Source: Cyanophora paradoxa (lineage: Eukaryota > Glaucocystophyceae > Cyanophorales > Cyanophoraceae). Taken from it: DNA of 64,000 nucleotides. Positions 21,100-32,700 of this stretch are shown one piece after another. A program made the position numbers and the translations under genes. Numbering within the stretch: position 1 is the stretch's first letter; each line of letters opens with the position of its first letter. The notes under the pieces were generated by a model, which saw only the letters and a program-made list of their open reading frames with translations, ran no database searches and was not told the DNA's origin. The stretch spans positions 186,001-250,000 of the forward strand of contig QPMI01000071.1 of assembly GCA_004431415.1 (NCBI GenBank). Reading direction: 5' to 3'.

Positions 21100-22260
21100 A
21101 GGGGGCATAAAGACAAAAAAGCAAAATAACTAAGACAAGAGCACGAAGAAAGATAAGACAAAGAGCCAAAATCGACAATAAAAAAGGAAAGACACAGAGC
21201 TCGAGACAGATCGATAGCGAGAAGAGACGATAAATCGAGCAGATCTAGGGACAGAGGATAACTGACACGAAGAAGAGCCAGAGCTAGAGATACCATCAAT
21301 ATCAGAAGGAATTACATCACTAAGAAGCGGGGGACAAAATTGAGAAAGATAAATAACAGGAAGAAGACAAGTAAGAGGAACAACAAGACGACATGGAGGC
21401 GGAGGCGAAGCAGGACGATGCGAAAGGGCAGAGCTACGGCACGAGGTCGAGGAGGACACAGGAGGCGGAGCAGGCGGATCAAGAGCAGGCAAAAGGACAG
21501 TCAAAGGAATCACTAAAGCCGGCCAGGGTCGAGGCGGGCAATCGAACTGCAAACGACGGCGAACAACAGGTCGAGCACGAGGACTATAGCTAGTATTGAA
21601 ACTAACTCTAGCATCAACACTACGATCAGAATCCGAACCAGACCGAACTAAACTAGAAGACGAAGAAGTACGCCGGCGCCGGCGGGATACGATCGCGACC
21701 AGCGAAGCAGAAGACGAAGGCAAAGGCGGCAGTCCGGTATCAAGAACAAAGGCCGGAGGGTCCGGCCGGCAAACCGCCGGGGGAAGTAGAAGGAGCCGCA
21801 GGCTCGGCAAGCCGGCGACGGGTACGACCACGAGTCCGGGAGGAGATCGGGGAAGCCGGTCCCGGAGCTGAGGGCCCAGGAGCAGAGCCAGGAGAAGGTA
21901 AGCCCGGCGAGAAATCTGACCCGGAGCCGGAACCCAGCGAACGACGACGACGAAGAGGCCCCGAGGAGCCACGACGGGGGAGCTACCGAGCAAAGTACTG
22001 ACAGCCGGCGCCGAACACGGCGGCGGAGGTACCCCGCAGACAGTGGCAGGCGGAGAGTCCAGGGTCGATCGAGAGATCCGCCGACGGGAATGCGGCGGGG
22101 GCCGACGAGACGGAAGAGGCCTAGGCGAGGAGGGGGCCGAGGAAGGGTCGGAGGCAGGGGAAGGGCCGCGAGCAGGTGACGGGGATCGCTGCCGGCGCCG
22201 AAGAGAGGGCAGCGAAGCTGGAGAAAGGTCGGGTGGCGCCGGATCAGATGAGTTGCAACT
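21100..22260 (-). other. Strand-asymmetric purine-rich block with long open frames, possible decayed element
   Basis: The plus strand is strongly purine-rich over more than 1 kb, leaving overlapping open frames on the minus strand (21130-21993, 287 codons; 21648-22265, 205 codons) and shorter charged ones on the plus strand (SGRQTAGGSRRSRRLGKPA). The translated products are low-complexity Ser/Pro/Arg-rich with no domain I recognise. It may be a fragment of a retroelement or a disordered-protein gene; equally the open frames may only reflect composition. Confidence 0.25.
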
Positions 22261-23742
22261 TGCAACTTGCGGCGGCGACTTAATTACTCGCGGCTAGCTA
22301 GCTAGCGCTTAAGGAGGGCGCACGGGTTCTACTCTACCCGGGGCGACTTCTCAGCACAGAATTCCCTCGGTACCACGGTAGTACGGGGGCGCCGGCGGTA
22401 CCGACGTCGACCCGGCCGGCGACGGCATTAATAATGCCCAAATTCATGCAGCAGCCAAATTCAATAATTCTGACTGACCGAACGGCCCGCGGCGGACCCT
22501 AGCCGGCCCTGCGGCTGGTAGCCGCAGGCCCGCAGTGCAGGCCCGGCCTGGCTCGTCGGCTCGAGCCGGGCCGGCTCGAGCGGCGTCGAGCCACGCTAGC
22601 CTACCGTATACGTGCCTATAGCTAGTAGGCTAGCGGCCGCTGAGCATGCGCAGCCTACCGGTACCGACAGGCTACCGTACTTCAAAGCCTTGCAATTGAA
22701 GGCTTGGCAACTCACTGAGTCAATAGCAAGTACGTACGGTAGTACTACGGTAACGGTACTACCGTAGTGCGGTAGCGCGGGCTGTGCGGCGGCACTGCGG
22801 CCTACTCAGAGTCAGTGACTAGGCTACTAGCGCGGCGGCCGCCGCCCCGGGCCGGGCGCGGGCCCGCGCGCGCGGGCGCGCGCCATCATGGCATGGCGCC
22901 GGCCAGCCTCCAGGGCCCGGGCCGCGGCCCGCGGGTACGGTTACTACGGTAGTATACCGGTAGCTCAGCCCGGCTTTGAAGGCTTTCTAAGACCAGCATG
23001 CCATGATGAGGATCCTAGCTATAGCTCATGCTAGTCTAGTAGCTTAGTAGGTTCGTTGAGAGTTCCGGTCCGGTCGCACATGCGTCGGTGTATATACGTG
23101 CGTGTTGGTGTATATATGCGTGCGTGATCTGCGGTGCGTCGATGTTGGTCGCATCGTTTGGAGAGCCGTAGACCTCTAGGCCGAGACGCGGATGCGCAGT
23201 GCACAACGCACGGCCTAGCTGGTCTCGCTGCAGGCCTCCCTCGTCGCTGCGGCGCTGGCAGTGGATATGCAGTGTTATGCACAACCCTTAGCGTCATCAT
23301 CAGCATAAGCATGCACGGCAGGAGCATGGGCGGGCGCAGCGTCGGCAGCAGCGCTATAGCTAGCGTCGACGGGCTCAGCGTCGGATGCGCACCCGCGGCC
23401 GTGGCTCGCTCCTCATACATGCATATGCATATGCACGCGGGACATCGGCCGCGGCAGCGTCTGCGGAGGCGCACACGCATCCAGGCGCTTGTGCTCCTTA
23501 AGCTTGCATTCGGTGTGCACCGTTCGTGCCTAAAGCTATCTCGTCTGCGAGCGCGCGCCGTTAGTCCCGCTGACTGCTTTCGTCCGCGCCGCGCTCAGTT
23601 TGCGCAGTGCAGTCGACATGGCTTCTTCCTGTCGCAGCGCAGGTATCTATAGCTATGACCGCGGCGCTGCCGCCGGCCGCGCGCGCTCGCATGGCCATGC
23701 AGCTAAGAAGCGCGACCCGGCCCGCAGGATGCCGAGGCGCCG
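22261..23742. other. Noncoding interval before gene B
   Basis: To about 23040 it is palindrome-rich GC DNA (GCGCGC, GGTACC and CTAGCTAG words). From 23050 it changes to TG/CATATA-rich sequence with small microsatellites. The promoter and any 5' exons of gene B should lie here, but I found no convincing signal-peptide exon. Confidence 0.35.
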
Positions 23743-26700
23743 GTGCAAGCGAGCTACGCGGCGCACGGGTCTAGCCATGGCCGTGGACTGCCGCGATCGG
23801 GCCGCGTCCTCGCAGCGGCGCCGGTGGTGCCGGACGCCACTTCTTCGCTGGATTGCCAGCCGCGGGAGGTAGACGTTGCAGCGAGCCTGTCCTGCACCCT
23901 CACGCCCCGCGCTGCGGTCTCCGGATCTTCCGTTATAATTAGCGCCCCGGCGGCTTCTTTCATGATCTACCCGCCCTCCGGCGCCCCTTTCAACCTTTCC
24001 ACCCTTTCCGTTCCCGCCTCGGGCGAGAGCTTTGTCTTCTCGCTCTCCCCTGGCGCTCTGTCGGGCCCGCTCTCCGTCGCGGCGGCTCCGATGGGGGGCG
24101 CGTGGAACGTCTCTGTTCCGGTCACTGTCACGGCGGTCCCCGACGAGACCACGACCGTCGAGGTCAACGAGGGCGCAGCGCTCGCCGCCGGCACAACGGC
24201 GCAAGCGACCATCGTCCTGCGCCGCCGCGGGAGCCCCGCCTACGCGAGGCGCGCAGCGATCGCCTCCGTCTCGGCCTCCGGAGCGCTCGCCTCGGCGTCC
24301 CTTGCGGGCGGAGCCTCCGGCTACACGTACACCCTCACCGCGACAGTCACCGCGGGGCCCACATCGGCGACCGGGACCCTGACCCTCGCCCTTACCCTCG
24401 CTTCCGGCTCCGGCGCCGTCGTCGTTTCTGCAACGCAGGTCGTCGTCTACAGTGCGCCCCGCCCCGCCCGGCCTCGAGAACGAGACAATAGCGGCAATTT
24501 CTAGCTCGCTCGTTTAACTTGGGGCCTGCAGGCACGCCCGACATCACAAGCTATGCGGACTGCCCGGGCGAGTTCGCGGTCGTGAACGGCCCCTTGACGT
24601 GCACCATCCACGCCCGCGCCAGCGCCACGCCAATCTACGCTCTCCGCTCTGAGTTCCTGAAGCCGGCCGCGCTGGCGGACAACACAGCGCTGGTCAGCAT
24701 CGGAGAGTTGGAAGGGCCCGTGGCGGCGCGCACGTTTACGGCGACGTTCCTCTTTCTGAGCTCCGGATTCGGATCTGAGGAGAACGGATTCCGCTTCTTC
24801 CTTAGAGACACGCGCTTCATTCCGATTAGCATTCGCGGATCGCCTCTCGCGATTGGCGACCCTAACCTCTATATCGTGCTCGTCAAAGGTGCGTCAACTC
24901 TTTACCTTCGTTGATTACTAGGGATATTCTCTTACTTACTTTTCCCAGATCGCATCGAGGAGGCTGCGTTCGAGTGCCCGTCGAGAGACCTGTTTGTCGG
25001 CGAGTCGTCAACCTGTACGCTGTACCCAAAATCGATGCTGGAGGCGGGGAACCCGCCCGTCGTAGTGCCATTCGGAAACAATTTCAACCCTCTCGAGTCG
25101 AACTTGGACGTTCTCCAGGTCCGCAAATCAAAAACATTAATGACGAGTGCTGGAACTAATGTGGATTTCCTGCAGTTCGTCGGGTGGCCCGCGTCTGGAA
25201 ATCAGTCCTCGGCCTTTCCCATCCGCATTGGCGCCGGGAGCAATCCCGGGAACGCAACGCTTCGCCTGCAAGTCAGGGGACAGCTCTCGAAAGTGCTCGA
25301 GCAGACCGTTTTCGTATGGTAGGCCCTGATCATTTCTTTTCGACCCAGCCCGCTGCAGTCTCGCCTCTTATTTCTTTCGCAGGTCGCTGCCCGACAACAC
25401 GTCCGAAGTCAGCTGCCCGCTGTCGACTCCGGTCGCGAGGGGCGCCCCCCTTTCGGTGTCCTTCGAGGCCCGGTCGGCGGGCCAGGCCCTCGCGTCCGTC
25501 CCGTGGGCCTTCGCCGAGTCTGGCTTCTCAAGGGCCGAATCCGCGGGCGAGATGTTCTTCGAGCCCGAGGAGACGGGTACGCGATTCGACGCGGAGGCGA
25601 GGTGGGTCGAGGACGTGCCGTACCCGAGCGACTTCTTCACTTTCGATCTGAGCACGTCGAGCGTCCCAACGGGCCCCGCGCGCCTCGCCGCGCGCCTCGC
25701 CCTCTCCCCGCAAGACTCCCTTCTCTCTTCCTGCCCCATCTTCCTCTACGGTGCTTTTTAATCCCTTTTAGTTCGGCCCATCCATCCATGACATCTGACC
25801 CCGCGACCTTCTTGCGCAGACATTGCCGACAATTCCTCGGAGATTTCGTGCCCCCAGTCGCTCGTCAAAGCTTCGACCATGATGAACTGCTCCGTCGTGC
25901 TGCGCCGGTGAGCTGAAGCCTGATTTAAGATGCTGCTTCTGCTGATGCGCTTGCGCGCGCAGGTTGGACGAGCCCGTCCACGGGTTCTTCGCGTCGCTGG
26001 AGGGGCTGACTTCCACGGGCACGCCCGTCACCATCGCCGACTGGGCCCCGCCGGCCGACGGAGCCCCGCGGCGCTCGTTCCCGTTCGGACTCTTCGCCAC
26101 CGACGCGACAGGGCCGGCCGCGATCGACGTACCCGCCTCCAGCGGCCTCCTCGCGCCCCTCAGCTTCCCCCTCGTCGTCTACGGTGCGTTAAATGTTGCA
26201 CCCCTCTTCCTATCCACCTCTAAAGCTATCTCTAACGCTACCGCCGCGCAGATGACGCGGACGAAACGACCACCCTGGACTGCGCGGGCGCCGCGTTCGT
26301 CGTGGCGGCCACCGTGAACTGCACCGTGCAGCCGCGGAAGGCCGGGCGGGTCGTGTACAGCCCGTCGGACTCCTTCACTCTGGAGCTGCGGCCCGTCGAC
26401 TCCGGCGCGGGGGCGGGGGCGCGCCGGCTGCACCAGGCGATCGTGCTGCCCCTGCCCAGCGGCGTGGCCAACGCGTTCCCCGTCTCGTTCGTGGCGCCGG
26501 ACAGCGGGTCCTACGAGCTCCGCCTCGGCGTCGGGACCGGCGCGGGCGCAGGAAGCGTAAGCGGGGCGGCGCCCGTCCTGCTGCCCGTCGAGACGCAGGT
26601 CGTTCTGGCCGGCCTGCAGTTCACCGTCCCGGCCTTGCTCGGCCTGCCGGACCCGCTGCGGGTCTCCGCCAGCCTGGCGGCGGGCACGGACACGGTCTAC

Positions 26701-29700
26701 CGATGGGACTTCGGCGACGGGGCGACGGCGCTCGGCGCGGAGGCGACGCACCTGTACTCGGCGAACGGGACGTACGTCGTGGCGCTCACGGTCGAGAACA
26801 GCGTCAGCGCGCTGCGCGCCAACCGGACGGTCCTCGTGGAGGCGCCCATCGAGGGCCTCGCCCTAAGCTCGGGATCGCCCGTCGCCTGGAAGGCCGCCGC
26901 GCAGCTCCGCGCGTCCGTCACGCGCGGGAGCAACGTCGAGTTCACGATCCGCGTCCTGGACGCGGGGCGCGCGAGCCCGCCCTACGTCTTCTCCGCGCCC
27001 TCGGCGACGTTCCGGTGGCCGGACCGCGGGACGTACCGCGTGGAAGTGGAGGCGCGCAACGCGGTCTACGTCAAGACCATCACAGAGCCCGTGTCCATCG
27101 GTCCGTATTCACAATCTTCACTTAGCTTCTTAAGCTTCTTCACTCTATTTACAGTTTTCATTTAAGCTTAACCTTCTTCTTCAGAGCCGTTCGACCTCCT
27201 TGCTTTGAACCCCGCCTCCATCCCTTCCAGGGGCCAGGTCCACTTTCCATGTTTACTCGCAACACTTTGCAACACTTTGCCGATGTACGCGCCCTCGCAG
27301 GAGTCGATCACGATCCTCGGCCGCCGCTTCGTCGACGGTTACGCGCTGCGCTGCCTCTTCGACTACGAGAACAAGTTCGCGTCGGCGAGGTTCCTATCCA
27401 GCGAAGCGATCGCCTGCGTGTACGCACTTTTCCGACATTTCTATTTCCACGTTTCGTCGTCGTCTAGACGCTGAGCTCGCGGTTGCGGCGCGCGCGCAGC
27501 GTGCCGGGCCACCCGGCCGGGAACATGACAATCACCGTGGCGTACGACACGGAGGTGCCGAACCCGGACGACACGCTCGCCCTGGCCTACACCTGTGCGT
27601 GCGGAAACCCGGAAATCTTGGCGCGGTTTGTTAGCTGAACCGCTCGCAGCGTGCCCTCCTGGGCAGTACCAGACAGTGCGCCTCGAAGGCTGCTCTTATC
27701 TGTGTTCTTCTTTCATCTGACCCGCACGGCTCCCGCCAGAGCTTCCTCTTCGCGTGCCAGCCGTGCGATCCGGGCACGTACAGCCCGGACGGAATCATCG
27801 GAAAGTGCCCGTTCTGCCCGGTGCGGTCATCGGAGCCGACCAAAATCGAAGCAGATGGGACTGGCTGACTTTGGTTTGTTTGTCTGCTCAGGACGGGACA
27901 TACCAGCCTTCGCCCGGGCAGTCCGATTGCCTCTCGTGCCCCGCGAACGCCGGCACAACGGCCGGCGCGTCCCGCGCGGACCAGTGCGTCTGCAGGCCCG
28001 GTACGCCCTTCAGAGAAATTTGTGTCGTCTGCGCCTTCCGAAACCGCCTTCTTAGGGTACTGGGGTACGGCGTTTCTCGGCGACGGCTGCATCACGTGCC
28101 CCGATGGCACGGACTGCACCCGCTCGAACACCACGTACCCCCCTGCAGTGCCCGGCCGCTGGATCTCGCGGTGCGCGATCACGAGAGCAGAGCAAAGCGC
28201 AGGCGCTGCCTGTGTTCGCTCACGTGGCTGATATGGGTTCGCAATTGGAATGCAGATTGGATGCCACTGTGTCCCTCTTCTGCGATCCTCCCGAGGTACG
28301 GGCGAGGCGACCGTTCCTCCTCTGCGATGCGATCTGAATTCGCGCAGGCGTGCCCTGGCGGGATACAACAATGCGAGGACGGTTACAGGTGCGGGCAGAT
28401 CTGATGCTCTTTGCCTCGCAATCACTGCCACGAAGTGATTGTAATCTTTCAGCGGCTTCCGGTGCGGGGAGTGCAAACTGGGACACTACCGCGTGAATGG
28501 AGAGTGCAACGGTGCGGATTTCGACTCTCTGTTAACGTTGCACGCTCGGCTGTGGTTGCAGTCGTAGTCGTTGCTGACTCGGTGAACGCGCTCTCTGTTC
28601 GTCCGGCGTCTGTACATGCGCGCAGCGTGCTCGGGGAAGGAGCCGCCCTTCATTGGCATCGTCGCCGTGCTCCTGGCCCTCCTCTTCTTCTACTGTATCT
28701 ACTCCGCCCGAAGCTTCTCCCGCGTGCGTGCACTCTAAATTCTGCCCTAGAACCTAGAAAGCTATAATAAATAAAGTCTCCCCTAGAATCTAGAACCTAG
28801 AAAGCTATAATAAATAAAGTCTCCCCTAGAATCTAGAACCTAGAAAGCTATAATAAATAAAGTCTCCCCTAGAATCTAGAACCTAGAAAGCTATATAATG
28901 ATATCTAAAGTCTCCTCGTCCTCCTCTTCTTCGCGTGACCATGAGATCGAGCGAGCGAAGCCGCGTTGGCTCGACGTTGGCTCGAAGGCGCCGCAATGGC
29001 ACCGAAATTGAACCCGCTCCGCTCCGCGCAGACGAACAAGCTGAACGACTTCGCCCAACTTCTAGAGCTCTTCCAAAGTGCGTTCGATTTCCTACAATTT
29101 CGATGCGATTCCGGCAATTTCGCCGCCGCAAGCGTCGGCGTCGAGCCAACGCGGCTTGAGCGTTGATGGATCTCGCCCGCGCTCGCCTCTCAAACATTAA
29201 TGCGTATTCGCTTCTGGCGAGTTCCCGTCTGACATTCGTTCTCTCAGCGTTCGCGCTCATCGGCCAGAGCCGGCTCAACTGGCCCCCAATTCTCAGCATC
29301 CTCTCCGGCTGGCTCACCGCACTCAACCTCAACCCTCAGGTGCGGCCCCCCACTCTTCTTTGCATCCTTTCCTATTCGCTTGTCTATATTTCTCTTTGAA
29401 CGAATCTGATAAACATCACCCGCCGCAGATCGCGCGGCCGCAGTGCTCAAGTGCGATCACGTCTTTTTCGTTTATCCTTCGCTTTGACTGACCTTTTTCG
29501 ATCTCAGTCGGTGCCGCCGGTGCCGCTGAGGCGTTCTTCCTGCAGTGGAAGCTCACCCTCGCGGCGCCCCTCATCCTCATCGGCTTCGGAGTGTTCCAGG
29601 CCCGTTCTACTCGGTTACAATGACCTTATGATACTTATACTTTATATAAAATATAATAATAAGTTACCTTTCTTGTTCTTGCTCACATTTGAGCAGGTTG

Positions 29701-32700
29701 CGTTCCTGTTCGCGTGGTCGCGCTGCGCGTGGCGTGTCTACGGCGCCCTCCGGCGCGTCTTCCCGAGGCTTCCCAGCCTCGAGGACGACGAGAAGAAACC
29801 CGACGGCGCCAAAGAGATTAAGGGCGACAAGACGCCCCAGATGATTACCAAGGAAGTCTCCGTCGCGGATTCGAACTCGGACTGGCGTGCCGGCGAGTTC
29901 GACCGCCTGAGCCGTGACCGGGACACGGACCGGGACGACGTCGTCTCGACGTCGAGCCGCGTCCCCGACTCCGAGGCGCGCGCCTCGTACCGCCTGCCGC
30001 CGGAGACCTGCATCGAGCTCCTCGACGGTGCGCCGCAGCGCCTGCGGGTTCGAGGCAATTCTTCGGCGACCCTTTAATACAGTCGATTCTTTCTAGGATC
30101 GAAGCTGCTTCAAAGCAGATTTCTTTAGGCTGCCGAAGGCTTGATGTTTAAAGCTCTTCTGATTCCGTTTCCGGCAGGGATGGAGGCGATCCTGCAGCGG
30201 GTGCGGGCGGCGCGCAAGGAGGCCTCGCTGGAGGCCACCAGGGCGGACGACAGGCGCCTCGCAAGGGCGGCCGAGGAGCTCGAGCGGATCGTCGGGCCCG
30301 AGGTGAGCGTGCCCCGCCTAAGGATTCTTAGGAGAGCAAAGCTTAGGCAACTTTGAGCTTGAGCAATCTTAAGAAAGCAAAGCTTGAACAACTTCGTAAG
30401 GTCTAAGAAGAACCTCGAAGCCGCCCCCTCGAGCCGCGCGCGCTTTCTGATGGTACCGTCTCGCAGGCTCTGACGGGCGGGACGCTGCCCTCCCCCGCGC
30501 CCCCCGCCTCGCGGGACGTCGCCGACCGCCTTTGGAAGGTGACCCACGCGCTCCTTTCTATCTAGAGTCTAAAAACATTTTTAAGCTTGAAAGCGTCTTA
30601 GAATCGTAAGGTTGCAATTGCTTTTAGTCAAGCTCTGGGAAGCAGCTATCACTAGAATCGTGAGAGCATCTAGCTTCGATCTTAGAGTCTAGCGCCCGCT
30701 CAGAGCGTCTTTTAGTCAAGAGAAAATCTTGGAAGCCGCGTCCTCTAACGCCGCCTCTCGTGCAGGCCATCTCGACGCTGCGGGACATCCCCTCGAGCGA
30801 GTTCGCGGCGCTCCCGGCGGAGGCCGGCCGCGCCCAGGTGCCCGAAGATGTCCTAAGACAGATAGAAAGGTCGACGGGTAGAAAGATAGAAAGGCCGCTC
30901 AGCTACCTATCTAAGAAAGATAAGATAGAGCCGCGCCCAGGTGCCCGCGCTCGCTCAGCGGGCCGGGGCTCGAAGATTTCCTAAGACAGATAGAAAGGCC
31001 GCCACTCCGCTTCTCTCTGATCAACCCTTCTCTCTGCGCAGCGGGCGCTGCGGGCGCTGCGGCCGGAGCCGCCGGCGACCCCCGTCTACGAGCTGCCCGA
31101 GCGCCTGGGGTGGGCCTGCGACGACCTCGTCGTCACCATCTCAGACGCGTGCGCCTTGATTGATTTTTAAGCTATTTTGCGCATAAGTTCTATTAGGCGT
31201 GGCTTAAAATTGCTAAGTTCCATTAAGCTTTCTTCTCTGAAGCTTAGTTCCATTAAGCTTTCACCATCTCCGACGCGTGCACCTTTATCGATTTCGAGTT
31301 CCTTTACATTGAGAAGCTCCATTAAGTGTGCCTTGATGTTGTTAAGCTTACGATCCGGTCGCGAAGGTACGCGTTCGGATCCGTCGCGGCCGAGTCAGAC
31401 GACGAGGCGGCCGAGGGCGCCGTGGTTCGCCCGCCTGTGCACTTGCGCCTTCTTTCGATATATTTGCTTGACCATCGCTAACCGGAACTCCCCGCTGACG
31501 AACTCGAAGATTCAGGTGCCGCAGGGCCCCGACCCACGGCTTGCCTGGTGCGTGGAATTGACTACCGCCCGCGCCCGCTCAGCAATCTATCTATCTATCT
31601 ATCTAACCCTCCGTCTATCTGCTCTCTCAGGTGCGCGGAGGAGGCGACGGCGCTGGCGTGCTCGGACCCGAGCACCGTCTTCGCGGAGCGCGTGCGGCTC
31701 CTCGTCCAAACCGCCTCCGACTTCGAGGTCCGCTTGAGACGACCCGGAGATCGCGCTTGACCTAGCGATAAGCTTAAAAATGACCGAGAGATCGCGCTTG
31801 AAATGACCTAGAGATCGCGCTTGACCTAGCAATAAGTTTATTCTGTGTCCCCTCCTATCCCAAGTTTCTAATGTTTGCTGTGCTGTAGTTCCAACGCTTA
31901 AGCTCGCTTAGCTTCTTAGCATCACATAGCTCTGTGCTATAGTCAAAGCGAGCTGCTCGCCCGTTCCGTCCTCTGATGCCGCGCGCGCAGACGGCCGACT
32001 TCCGGACGGAGAAGCACGCGCCGCTGGCGGCGCGCCTCGACGGCGCCCTCACGCACCTCTACGAGCTCTGCGTCCTCCACTCCTTCAAGCCCGACGTGCG
32101 TTTTATCTTTGATTCTCATAGGGCCTTCGATTATTTCAATGCTCTTGTTCTCATTCTTCTTGTTCTCCGCAGGGACCAAACGAGGACGAGGGGAGGCGGG
32201 AGGGCCTCCTCGCCGCGGCGGGCCGCCGGCTCCGCCGCATCGGGGGCAAGGTCCTCGGCTGATTTTAATCTCGATTCTCATAGCGCCTTAGCTGATTTTA
32301 ATCTTGATTCTCATAGCGCCTTAGCTGATTTTAATCTTGGGCTTGATTCTGGGCTGGCCGCGGCGGGCCGCCGGCTCCGCCGCATCGGGGGCAAGGTCCT
32401 CAGCTGATTTCAATCTTGATTTTGGATTTTAATCTTGATTCTCATAGCGCCTTAGCTGATTTTAATCCTGATTCTCATAGCGCCTTGGCTGGTCCTAACT
32501 AACATTCTTGCAATTTCGTCGGGGGGCAGGTCCTCGGGCGGCGCGTCGTGAGGCAGACTTCCGCCCGCTTCCTCCAGTCCCAGGCGCGAACTTAGTTCTT
32601 CAAAGTACTAAGACGAACGCGCGAACTAGCTCTTCGAAGTACTAAAGACATGAGATTCTTCAGCTCTTTTAGCTTCTCTAGACTTGATCGGTCCCAGCTT

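Noticed and set aside
23600-23872. Upstream Arg-rich open frames as the start of gene B
   Set aside because: No signal peptide, and the frame differs from the first two-Cys module; they look like GC-driven open frames.
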